From Bacillus sp. RAR_GA_16 (GTDB taxonomy: Bacteria; Bacillota; Bacilli; Bacillales; Guptibacillaceae), in contig NZ_JAIUKZ010000011.1 in assembly GCF_020165985.1 (NCBI RefSeq), positions 1 to 64,000 on the forward strand: a stretch of DNA of 64,000 nucleotides, read 5' to 3'. Below, piece after piece: positions 1 through 7,533 of the stretch. Below the pieces are notes generated by a model, which did no database searches, had not been told where the DNA came from, and saw only the letters and a list, made by a program, of their open reading frames with translations. The translations under genes and the position numbers were made by a program. Numbering within the stretch: the first letter of the stretch is position 1; each line of letters opens with the position of its first letter.

Positions 1-165
1 TTAGGACTTCTCATATCCGTCTTTTATAGTCATCGTCATCACCTTGTTGCTGGCTTGTTTATGGGATACTTTTACGGTTATGCGGCGATTGGAAACTATG
101 CATCGTTGAAGACATCACTTTTAGCATTACAGAAGAAACGCAGAAAAAAGGAACATTTTTCATAA
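1..165 (+). CDS. C-terminal end of a membrane protein (partial)
   Basis: Frame 1 is open from the first base to a TAA at 163-165, giving 54 residues. They hold a glycine-rich hydrophobic segment (HHLVAGLFMGYFYG) followed by a basic tail rich in K and R, as expected of a last transmembrane helix with a cytoplasmic end. The His followed by a small-residue helix recalls the last helix of rhomboid-type proteins, but this is only a resemblance and the family is not established. A terminator hairpin follows directly. Confidence 0.55.
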   Translation, partial: LGLLISVFYSHRHHLVAGLFMGYFYGYAAIGNYASLKTSLLALQKKRRKKEHFS

Positions 166-185
166 CTGAATTTCGTTCCATAACT

Positions 186-224
186 AAAAAGGGACTTCCG
201 TTATCCGGAAGCCCCCTTTTTTCT
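186..224. terminator. Bidirectional intrinsic terminator
   Basis: The stem pairs CTTCCG (195-200) with CGGAAG (206-211) and extends through GGG/CCC with one bulged A. It is flanked by A and T runs, so it can serve both the upstream plus-strand gene and the minus-strand yeeI gene that ends at 229. Confidence 0.8.
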
Positions 225-228
225 TTTT

Positions 229-951
229 TTATTCTTCACCAAGATCTACATTATGATAGACCTGCTGTACATCTTCCAACTCTTCTAGTGCATCGATCAT
301 TTTCAAGAACTGCTCCTGATCTTCATCAGAAAGCTCTACATCATTTTGTGCAAGCATCGTTAGTTCAGCTACAGTGAACTCAGTGATGCCAGCATTCTTG
401 AATGCTTCCTGTACCGCATGGAACTGATCCGGTTCCGCGTAAACAATCACAACGTCATCTTCTTCCATAATGTCGCGTACATCAAGATCCGACTCCATTA
501 ATAGTTCAAGTACTTCGTCTGCTGATTTGCCTTCAATTCCGAATACGGCTGTTGCATCGAACATGTATGCAACCGATCCATTCACACCCATGTTTCCACC
601 ATTTTTTCCAAAAGTAGATCGAACATCTGACGCCGTACGGTTCACGTTGTTTGTTAACGTATCAACGATTACCATGGAACCGCTTGGACCAAATCCTTCA
701 TAACGGAGCGTATCGTAGTTCTCATCTGCTCCGCCCTTCGCCTTTTCAATTGCTCGGTCAATGATGGCTTTTGGTACATTGTACGTTTTTGCTCGTTCGA
801 GAACTAAACGAAGTGCCTGGTTCGCTACTGGATCCGGTTCACCTTGCTTTGCTGCTACATAAATTTCACGTCCGAACTTGGCATAAATTCGACTTGTATT
901 CGCATCTTTGGATGCTTTCTTTTCCTTAATGTTATTCCATTTACGACCCAT
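229..951 (-). CDS. yeeI: YebC/TACO1-family translation factor (YeeI-type)
   Basis: A 240-residue protein starting [12 protein letters not shown], full length for the YebC/PmpR family. The conserved blocks [30 protein letters not shown] and the acidic C-terminal QVYHNVDL are present. The MGRKWxNI start places it in the YeeI (Bacillus)/YeeN (E. coli) branch rather than the YebC/YrbC branch. The family was long annotated as transcriptional regulators. Recent work on YebC and mitochondrial TACO1 points to relief of ribosome stalling, notably at proline stretches, so a cytosolic translation role is the more likely one. It is a single-gene unit ended by the hairpin at 186-224. Confidence 0.92.
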   Translation of the reverse strand: MGRKWNNIKEKKASKDANTSRIYAKFGREIYVAAKQGEPDPVANQALRLVLERAKTYNVPKAIIDRAIEKAKGGADENYDTLRYEGFGPSGSMVIVDTLTNNVNRTASDVRSTFGKNGGNMGVNGSVAYMFDATAVFGIEGKSADEVLELLMESDLDVRDIMEEDDVVIVYAEPDQFHAVQEAFKNAGITEFTVAELTMLAQNDVELSDEDQEQFLKMIDALEELEDVQQVYHNVDLGEE

Positions 952-1097
952 TTTATTTCACTCTTTTCTACTAGTTATCTGTTCACATATTCTCTATACG
1001 TCTCGTCAATTATATCATATTTTCAGTTAACATTTGTTTTAGGGACTTGGATCAACTAGAAAGAATAGTAAACTAATAGAAAAGGGGAGTGATATTT

Positions 1098-2159
1098 TTG
1101 CGTCAGAAACGATTACGAGATTACGGAGTCACAATTGGAGAAATGGAGCCTGGCGACCGAAACGCCATTACTGATGTTGAGGGAGTAACCGTTGGCCATA
1201 CTACTTTAAGTGATGGCGAGGTACAAACTGGCGTGACAGCCATCCTTCCCCATCAAGGAAATCTTTTTCAGCAAAAGGTCATCGCATCGAGCTATGTTTT
1301 AAATGGGTTTGGTAAAACAATGGGGACCATCCAACTCAATGAGCTTGGTACGCTTGAAACACCAATACTTCTAACAAACACATTAAGTATTGGAACAGCT
1401 GCAGATGCGATGTTTGATTATATGCTCAACCAAAATCCTGAAATTGGCGTTACAACTGGAACGGTGAATCCGGTTATTGGCGAATGCAACGACATGTTTT
1501 TAAACGATATACGAGGACGACACGTCCAAAAGCATCATGTTCATGAAGCGATCGCAAATGCTTCGACTACTTTTGAAGAAGGATCCGTTGGGGCTGGACG
1601 AGGGATGCTGTGCTACTCATTAAAAGGCGGAATTGGAACCTCTTCTAGAAAAATAGAGCTTCAACACGGTAGCTATACCATCGGGGTGCTTGTTGTAACA
1701 AACTTTGGTATCCTTCGTGATCTTCAAGTAAACGGAAAAAAAATAGGCAAAACGTTGAAAGAAGCATTGCTTCATACATGGGAAGAAAAAGACAAGGGAT
1801 CCGTTATGGTGATTGTTGCTACGGATCTTCCCGTTTCAGAACGACAGCTTCATCGCATAATTAAACGCACGTCTACAGGGCTCTCTAGAACGGGCTCGAT
1901 TATCACAACTGGTAGCGGCGAGATTATCATTGGTTTTTCAACCGCTAACAAAGTCGCCCATCAGTATGAATCTCAAACTCAATCACTGAAAACGGTCCAT
2001 GAGGAAGAAATCGATACCGCTTTTCGTGCCGTTGGTGAAGCGACAGAAGAAGCAGTCCTTAATTCGTTAGTAACAGCTACTCACGTGATTGGCCGAGATG
2101 GTAATGAAAGACCGACGTTAATGCATATACTTCAGAAATTTAGTATAAAGCTTACATAA
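1098..2159 (+). CDS. P1 (S58, DmpA-type) family aminopeptidase
   Basis: A 353-residue Ntn-hydrolase of the DmpA/S58 family, which matures by self-cleavage before a catalytic serine. The family blocks are visible: DVEGVTVGHTT near the N-terminus, GSVGAGRGM followed by GGIGTSSR around residues 162-184, and KGSVMVIVATDLP, where Gly234-Ser235 matches the DmpA Gly249-Ser250 cleavage site and nucleophile. I start at TTG 1098 because AAAGGGGAG lies 6-8 bases upstream. The upstream in-frame GTG at 1089 overlaps that ribosome-binding site. Substrates are probably short peptides or amides with N-terminal small residues; specificity cannot be read from sequence. Confidence 0.88.
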   Translation: MRQKRLRDYGVTIGEMEPGDRNAITDVEGVTVGHTTLSDGEVQTGVTAILPHQGNLFQQKVIASSYVLNGFGKTMGTIQLNELGTLETPILLTNTLSIGTAADAMFDYMLNQNPEIGVTTGTVNPVIGECNDMFLNDIRGRHVQKHHVHEAIANASTTFEEGSVGAGRGMLCYSLKGGIGTSSRKIELQHGSYTIGVLVVTNFGILRDLQVNGKKIGKTLKEALLHTWEEKDKGSVMVIVATDLPVSERQLHRIIKRTSTGLSRTGSIITTGSGEIIIGFSTANKVAHQYESQTQSLKTVHEEEIDTAFRAVGEATEEAVLNSLVTATHVIGRDGNERPTLMHILQKFSIKLT

Positions 2160-2160
2160 A

Positions 2161-2193
2161 AAAATCCTCCTGTCATTGTGACAGGAGGATTTT
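2161..2193. terminator. Bidirectional intrinsic terminator
   Basis: Fifteen-bp perfect stem AAAATCCTCCTGTCA / TGACAGGAGGATTTT with a 3-base loop. It separates the convergent aminopeptidase and SDR genes. Confidence 0.9.
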
Positions 2194-2197
2194 CATT

Positions 2198-2959
2198 TTA
2201 TTTAGGATTACGCGATACATACGGATAAATTGGATTTTTTAATTGAAACTCGTATGTGTTGCCATCAACGATGCCAACGACTTTATTGCTATCGTAAAGA
2301 TCAAGCATAAAGTCTGCCATTTCCTTAGCAGTATGGAACTGTGGCACAGTTCCTTCATATTCAAAGTTATCTTCGTCCCGTGCCCTGTTCGCAAATTCTG
2401 TTTCTGTTGCTGCAGGTGCCAATACTTTCGCCTGCATTTTCGCACCCTGTTCTTGTAGCTCTTGAGCAAGCCCTTCTGTAAAGGCACTGACAAAGAATTT
2501 CGTCGCACAATATGTCACAGCATCGGCCACGATCGTGTACCCTCCGCCAGAGGAAACGTTAATTAACTGCGTTCCTTCGACATTAGCATAGTCTCGAACA
2601 AACAAGGACGAAAGAATCGTTAATGCTTCATTATTCAAGCGAAGCATCGTTTCAATTTTCGGGAGCTTTTGTTCGCCAACTGGATCAAAATTACCAAAGC
2701 CAGCATTGTTGATAAATGTTTCAATTTCAATATTTTCAAGACTTTCATAGAAAGCATAGACGTTTTCGTTTAGTGATAAATCCGCTTCACGAATGATCAC
2801 ATCAAGTTCAGAATTAATTTTCTGTACTTCGCTTTTCAGCTCTTCCAATTTCTGAGTTCGACGTGCCGCAATCACAAGATTTTTTCCGCGAGCCGCAAAC
2901 GCGAGCGCCGCTTCATATCCAATACCTGAACTTGCTCCTGTAATAACAGTGTACTTCAT
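2198..2959 (-). CDS. Short-chain dehydrogenase/reductase
   Basis: A 253-residue classical SDR. It has the TGASSGIG nucleotide-binding motif at residues 7-14, NNAG at 84-87, a catalytic Ser at 136-137 and YCATK with Tyr150/Lys154. Its closest type is the oxidoreductase group often annotated as DltE/YqjQ-like; the substrate is unknown. Transcription runs away from a MerR-family gene, from a promoter with a 19-bp spacer that carries a palindrome, so induction by that regulator is likely. Confidence 0.88.
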   Translation of the reverse strand: MKYTVITGASSGIGYEAALAFAARGKNLVIAARRTQKLEELKSEVQKINSELDVIIREADLSLNENVYAFYESLENIEIETFINNAGFGNFDPVGEQKLPKIETMLRLNNEALTILSSLFVRDYANVEGTQLINVSSGGGYTIVADAVTYCATKFFVSAFTEGLAQELQEQGAKMQAKVLAPAATETEFANRARDEDNFEYEGTVPQFHTAKEMADFMLDLYDSNKVVGIVDGNTYEFQLKNPIYPYVSRNPK

Positions 2960-2995
2960 GTTAATCCCTCCACTTATTTATTATGATACAATCAT

Positions 2996-3026
2996 ATTGT
3001 AGACGTTTGAGTGCACTCTAAGTCAA
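2996..3026 (-). promoter_or_regulatory. MerR-type promoter with 19-bp spacer and operator palindrome
   Basis: On the minus strand, -35 TTGACT (3021-3026) and -10 TACAAT (2996-3001) are separated by 19 bp, longer than the 17-bp optimum. A perfect 10-bp palindrome GAGTGCACTC (3009-3018) lies within the spacer. This is the textbook layout of promoters that MerR regulators activate by untwisting the DNA. It reads into the SDR gene, and the adjacent divergent gene encodes a MerR protein. Direct binding is inferred. Confidence 0.8.
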
Positions 3027-3056
3027 ACGATAATAAATAAATATTGAGGTGATCGG

Positions 3057-3425
3057 ATGTACTCAATAAGTGAAATAGCCGAAAAAGTGGATATTAGCGC
3101 ACATACCCTACGTTATTACGAAAAGGAAGGGATTATTGATCCCGTTCGTAACGATCATGGAATTCGAGAATTTGACGAACAGCATTTGAAGTGGTTGAGG
3201 TTCGTAAAGAAATTAAGAGAAACCCAAATGCCTGTTTCTCAAATAAAAGAATATACGCGGTTATTCCTTGAAGGAGAACACACGGCGAACGAGCGTTTAA
3301 GACTTCTTGAGGATCATCAGCAGTTTATTCGTGATCAGATTGAGACACTGCTTGCAACGGACGAAATGCTAACGAAGAAAATTTCAACATATAAAGAACT
3401 GATGGAGAAATCTTTGATCAAATAA
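3057..3425 (+). CDS. MerR family transcriptional regulator
   Basis: A 122-residue protein with an N-terminal winged HTH (YSISEIAEKVDISAHTLRYYEKEGI, residues 2-25) and a long dimerisation helix after residue 70. There is no cysteine, so metal binding or NmlR-type thiol sensing through Cys is unlikely; it fits the small stress-sensing group that controls neighbouring oxidoreductases. The ATG at 3057 follows TGAGGTGAT. It is divergent from the SDR gene and probably regulates it. Confidence 0.9.
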   Translation: MYSISEIAEKVDISAHTLRYYEKEGIIDPVRNDHGIREFDEQHLKWLRFVKKLRETQMPVSQIKEYTRLFLEGEHTANERLRLLEDHQQFIRDQIETLLATDEMLTKKISTYKELMEKSLIK

Positions 3426-3426
3426 T

Positions 3427-3460
3427 GAAAAGTCCCATTCCCTTAGGAACGGGACTTTTC
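3427..3460. terminator. Bidirectional intrinsic terminator
   Basis: Stem GAAAAGTCCC / GGGACTTTTC with a smaller internal stem CCTTAGG. It serves both the MerR gene and the convergent glycerate kinase. Confidence 0.85.
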
Positions 3461-3466
3461 GTTGGT

Positions 3467-4574
3467 TTAGTTACCTTTTCCGCTACTCCAGATACGCATC
3501 ACTTGCTCCGCTGAAAAGGCCAGTTGAGATTTTGTAATGTCTGGGTTAAGCGCATGTTCTAATGAATGACACCCTTGCTGAATCGAAAGAACTCCTGATA
3601 ATGTTTCATACAAGTTATCCACCGGTTCAACAACCTGACCTGCTAATGCAAAGCATGGGACGTGGTGTTTTTTCGCAAGTTTTCCAACTCCTGACGGAAC
3701 TTTCCCATAAGCGGTTTGATGATCGATTTGACCTTCCCCAGTGAAAGCAATATCGGCAACAGATAGCTTTTCTTCGACTTTTAACAATTCAAGCATCCAC
3801 TCAATACCAGGCACATAAGTCGCCCCAAGAAAATAGAGTGCTCCTCCAATTCCTCCTGCCGCTCCTGCTCCTTTTTGAGAAGGAGGTAGAGAAAGAAGAT
3901 TTGCTACTCTATGGAGAGCATCATCGTAAGTCGGAACCTCTTCTTTTTTCATACCTTTTTGCGGTCCAAAAACAGCAGCAGCTCCACGTTCACCTGCATA
4001 AGGGTTGTCCACATCCGTCACGATATAAAGATTTGCATTCAGCTTACTATTACTTTCACGTATAGATTCCTGTTTGTAGCAAAGGATTTTCATAAAGTGG
4101 TAATACTTTACCCGACTCATCCAAACATGCATATCCAAGTGCTTGTAATAATCCAAGTCCTCCATCAGTCGTACCAGTCCCGCCAAGAAAGACATAAATG
4201 TCATTAGCTCCTTTGGCCATTGCATCCAGAATTAGCTCTCCAACACCGAAGCTCGTTAACCGTGAAGGCTTAAGCTCCTCAGAAGATATTAAGTGCAATC
4301 CAACAGCTTCAGCACATTCAATATAAGCGGCCTCTTTTGTGCGGTAGTAACGTGCCATTCTCTTTTTCCTATCAAGTTGGTGAATGAAAACGAACTCAAA
4401 ATGACCAGGGAGGATTTGGATGGCTTCTAGAGAACCCTCTCCTCCATCGGCAATCGGAATGACGTCCACCTTGCTCTCTGGATATCCTTTTTTTACACCT
4501 TGCATCACAGCCTCTCCAGCCTCTTTTGAAGAAAGCGAGCCTTTGAATGAATCCATTGCGACAAGTATGTTCAT
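3467..4574 (-). pseudogene. Glycerate kinase (GarK/GlxK type), interrupted by a frameshift
   Basis: Two overlapping frames together encode one type-1 glycerate kinase. The N-terminal frame from 4574 (MNILVAMDSFKGSLSS, IADGGEGS, GGTGTTDGGLG) ends at a TGA at 4056-4058. The C-terminal frame resumes near 4080 (VTDVDNPYAGERGAAAVFG, IAFTGEGQIDHQT) and ends at 3467. Skipping one base in the run CTACAAACAGG restores a continuous protein of about 368 residues, close to the usual 375. The enzyme phosphorylates D-glycerate in glyoxylate/serine catabolism. It lies 13 bp after proB, so the two are probably cotranscribed. This may be a true pseudogene or a one-base sequence error. Confidence 0.85.
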
Positions 4575-4587
4575 CCTTTTACCACCC

Positions 4588-5697
4588 TTATTTATAAACA
4601 GTTCCCACCCATTGATCTCGGTGAATCACTGCAACGTTCGGTATCTCTGTTACTTTATTTCGATCCTTTTCATGAAGATGAATCACCTTCTCCAAGAATG
4701 CAGACGAATATCTCACCTGTCCTTTTCCAAGTTTTCCATTCTCTCCATGCACCTCTACAACATCCCCAACATCAAAAGATCCAACCACTTGCTTGATTCC
4801 GCTATATAGCAAACTCTTTCCCTTTAGAACAATCGCTTCTTCTGCCCCTTCATCAATATAAATCTGACCTGATACGTGGGAATGCATCGCAATCCATTGT
4901 TTTTTAATTGGGAAAGATGTTGCTTTTTTTCGACTGATATAGGTGCCGTCTCCCACACCAGAAAGAATTCGAAGTAACTTTTCGCTCCCTGTTTCATGAC
5001 CAATAAAAACGCGAACGCTCAGGTTTAAAGCAGTCTTCGCTGCGATTAGCTTTGATTTCATGCCTCCTGTTCCAGCACTTGATCCTGCGCCACCGGCTTG
5101 TTCAATCATCGTATCATCAATCTCTGCCAGAGAATGGTATTTGACTGCATTCGGATTCGTTGCCGGATTCGAATCGTAGATGCCGTTCACATCCGTTAAT
5201 ATGATGAGCTCATCTGCATGAACCAGCCCGCTTACAAGTGATGAGAGCATATCGTTGTCGCCAAACTTTAACTCCTCGGTCGAGACCGTATCATTTTCAT
5301 TAATAATCGGCATCACGCCTCTTGCCAGCAATTCAGACAGTGTATCAAACGCATTTTTGTATCGTTCTTGATTCGAGAAATCTGGTCGAGTTAATAGAAT
5401 TTGAGCGACTGAAATGTTTCGCTGATTGAATTGCTCGATATAAGATTTAATGAGTAAACTTTGTCCAAGAGCTGCTGCAGCCTGCTTACCTTTTAACGTA
5501 ACCGGTCTTGCTGGATAACCTAGTTCTTTAAAACCTGCCGCCACTGCGCCTGACGAAACAAGAAGGACTTCATGTCCCTCTAGTCGAAGTAAGGCAAGCG
5601 CATTGACATGATCAATGAGCTTATCTAAATCAATTTCTCCCCGTCCATTTGTTAATGAACTACTTCCAATCTTAACGACAATACGCTTCTTCCCCAT
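4588..5697 (-). CDS. proB: Glutamate 5-kinase
   Basis: A 369-residue protein with an amino-acid-kinase domain (MGKKRIVVKIGSSSLT, VSSGAVAAGF, INENDTVS, FGDNDMLSSLV, GTGGMKSKL) and a C-terminal PUA domain from about residue 275. It makes glutamyl-5-phosphate, the first step of proline synthesis. The normal partner proA is not adjacent; a glycerate kinase follows instead. proA is either elsewhere or replaced in this locus. The ATG at 5697 is preceded by AAGGAGATG. Confidence 0.95.
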   Translation of the reverse strand: MGKKRIVVKIGSSSLTNGRGEIDLDKLIDHVNALALLRLEGHEVLLVSSGAVAAGFKELGYPARPVTLKGKQAAAALGQSLLIKSYIEQFNQRNISVAQILLTRPDFSNQERYKNAFDTLSELLARGVMPIINENDTVSTEELKFGDNDMLSSLVSGLVHADELIILTDVNGIYDSNPATNPNAVKYHSLAEIDDTMIEQAGGAGSSAGTGGMKSKLIAAKTALNLSVRVFIGHETGSEKLLRILSGVGDGTYISRKKATSFPIKKQWIAMHSHVSGQIYIDEGAEEAIVLKGKSLLYSGIKQVVGSFDVGDVVEVHGENGKLGKGQVRYSSAFLEKVIHLHEKDRNKVTEIPNVAVIHRDQWVGTVYK

Positions 5698-5850
5698 GTT
5701 ACATCTCCTTATCTAAACACGATCGAAACAATGATGAAATTTCTAAAATTTTAACACAAAAAGCGTAAGTTGTATTGCTTTATGCTACTAAAAACCATAT
5801 ATGTATCGTTATCTACAGTTAAAAAGGAAACAAAACTGCCAAATAAAAAA

Positions 5851-5884
5851 AGGCGAATTGCAGAAATCTGAACAACGCGCCCTT
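5851..5884 (-). terminator. Probable terminator downstream of two small ORFs
   Basis: On the minus strand AGGGCG pairs imperfectly with CGCCT around an internal CAGA/TCTG stem, followed by seven T. It lies 13 bases past the stop of the 53-residue ORF, which supports that ORF being part of a transcript. The remaining interval up to proB (5698-5850) is AT-rich and shows no gene. Confidence 0.55.
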
Positions 5885-5896
5885 TATAGAAAATGC

Positions 5897-6058
5897 TCAA
5901 CAGTGAGAGGGTTCAATCGTAGGTGTGCCTAAAAGTGTCCAGGTGTGTGTAGAGTACTCAGGTGCAAAATACTGATCAACAGATGCCATTTCTCCCAGAC
6001 GCTTTTGATCTTCATAAGCGATCCATTTCTCTAACTTATCAGGGACAGCAGCCCCCAT
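5897..6058 (-). CDS. Small hypothetical protein, 53 residues
   Basis: An ATG at 6058 opens a frame starting MGAAVPDKLEKWIAYEDQKR and ending at TGA 5897-5899. It overlaps the end of the upstream glutamine/proline-rich gene by 20 bp in another frame. Its composition is balanced, with aromatic residues (W, Y, F), no low complexity and a single Cys as last residue, which is unusual for a random ORF. A terminator follows. Weak points are the absence of a clear ribosome-binding site, which would require translational coupling, and no family that I recognise. It could also be the end of a longer decayed gene. Confidence 0.45.
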   Translation of the reverse strand: MGAAVPDKLEKWIAYEDQKRLGEMASVDQYFAPEYSTHTWTLLGTPTIEPSHC

Positions 6059-6365
6059 CTCGATAACCATATTGCCTCATACATTGATAGACACACGCCT
6101 GGTACATCTGATCATTTTGACCATAATTTTGATAGCAGTTATTCAAACACTGTTGATAAAGGTTGTGCTGGGTTGGCGGCAGTCCACCAGGTCCAAGCCA
6201 AGGTTGTTGTTGAGGATAAGGCTGGGGGTAAGGCTGTACCCATCCTCCTCCATTGTATCCAGGAGGAAGTCCGCCTGGTCCTACCCATTGTTGTGGAAAA
6301 TTCCATCCACCTGGAATCATAGACCCACCGCCATAAATAATTCGTTGATAATCGTTTGCCAACAT
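6039..6365 (-). CDS. Gly/Pro/Gln-rich, Cys-containing small protein, possibly spore-coat related
   Basis: A 108-residue low-complexity protein. The middle has two copies of a GPGGLPP element flanking a PYPQPYPQQQ tract. The C-terminal part carries six cysteines, as two CxxxC pairs and a final CC (CLNNC, CVYQC, GGCCP). I start at ATG 6365 because AAAGGGAG lies 5 bases upstream; the ATG at 6383 has no such site. Composition resembles coat or exosporium proteins of endospore formers that cross-link through Cys and Gln, but no family is recognised and the role is inference. Confidence 0.6.
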   Translation of the reverse strand: MLANDYQRIIYGGGSMIPGGWNFPQQWVGPGGLPPGYNGGGWVQPYPQPYPQQQPWLGPGGLPPTQHNLYQQCLNNCYQNYGQNDQMYQACVYQCMRQYGYRDGGCCP

Positions 6366-6440
6366 CAATCTCCCTTTCTTCATGAATCGCTTCTTTATTA
6401 ATTTAGTAGAAGGACAGCTTAACCGTGCTTGGATTAAAAT

Positions 6441-6472
6441 AAAAAGGAAGGAACTCGAGTTCCTTCCTTTTT
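6441..6472 (-). terminator. Intrinsic terminator after nrdF, bidirectional
   Basis: Stem AAAAAGGAAGGAACT / AGTTCCTTCCTTTTT around a CGAG centre, 8 bp past the nrdF stop. Confidence 0.85.
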
Positions 6473-6480
6473 CGCCCTAT

Positions 6481-7519
6481 TTATAAATCATCGAACCCAT
6501 TATCATCAGACACTTTCGTATATTGACGTGACTTCTGTTCAAAGAAATCACTTTTACCAGCATTCACATCGGCATACGCTTTGATCCACCTCATTGGATT
6601 CTCCCGATACCCTTCAAAAGGACGCTCGATGCCAAGCTGGTTCACGCGCATATTGGCCATGAATTTAATGTAGTCGCTTAGTTCACTCATCGTGATACCA
6701 GGAAAGCGATTCCCAATAATATATTCTCCCCACTTGATTTCGAGCTCTGCCGCTTTACGGAATGTGTTCGTAATGAAAGCGTGATTTTCTTTCGTATTAA
6801 GCTCAGGATGCTCCTTGAACAGCTCCTTCACGATGTTTACGAACAACGTGACGTGAAGCTGTTCATCACGATTGATGTAGTTAATCATCGTTGAAGTTGA
6901 TACCATTTTTTGATTGCGAGCAAGGTTATAAAAGAAAGCAAACCCAGCATAGAAGAAAAGTCCTTCAAGAATAATGTCATACACCATCGATTCGAAAAAC
7001 GTTTGCGGTGTTGGATTCTTGTACAAATGCCTCATATCCGGCGGCAATAAATTGATTCCGTTCTAAGAGCACATCATCATGTTTCCAGTATTCAAAAATT
7101 CGATCCTGCTCCTGTTTATTGACAAGTGATGAAAGAACGTAGCTATACGACTGATTGTGCACAACTTCCTGAAAGGAAAGCACCTGCATGAGTGCAGATA
7201 GGCTTGAATCTGTTAAATAGTCTGCTACTTTACTTGAATAGTCGGTTTGTATTGAATCTAGAAATGCGAGAAGTCCAATGATTTTCTTAAACGTATCTTG
7301 CTCATCTTCACTTAAAGCTTCCCATTGCTTTACGTCGTTTGACATATTAATCTCAAACGGAGTCCAAAAGTTTCCTAGCATATTTTTATACATCGGATAC
7401 GCCCAGCTAAAGCGGACATCATCCCAATTTAGAACATTTGAACTCTCACCGTTTATAATCCCTGTCGAGCTATTTGGTGCCGAAATGTCATAGAGCTTTC
7501 TTTGCTGTATTGTTGCCAT
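6481..7519 (-). pseudogene. nrdF: Class I ribonucleotide reductase beta subunit, frameshifted
   Basis: Two frames give one R2 protein. The first (7519 down to about 7000) has FLDSIQ and SFQEVVHNQSY, i.e. the Asp and Glu/His iron ligands plus the radical Tyr four residues after the His. The second (to 6481) has DIILEGLFFY and INRDEQLH, the remaining Glu and Glu/His ligands. Skipping one T at the junction turns YEAFVQE-SNT into YEAFVQE-PTPQ, the family sequence, and gives about 345 residues. As read, the product is truncated and lacks half its metal site. It lies 14 bp downstream of the alpha-subunit gene under a cobalamin riboswitch. A sequencing error is likely unless a B12-dependent reductase compensates. 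No nrdI is adjacent. Confidence 0.9.
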
Positions 7520-7533
7520 GTAGAGACCCTCCT

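Noticed and set aside
2243-2508. ORFs on either strand within the SDR gene
   Set aside because: Other-frame shadows with no SD and biased composition.
6950-7060. Programmed +1 frameshift in nrdF
   Set aside because: There is no slippery codon followed by a stop or rare codon and no stimulatory SD at the junction; a sequence error or mutation is simpler.
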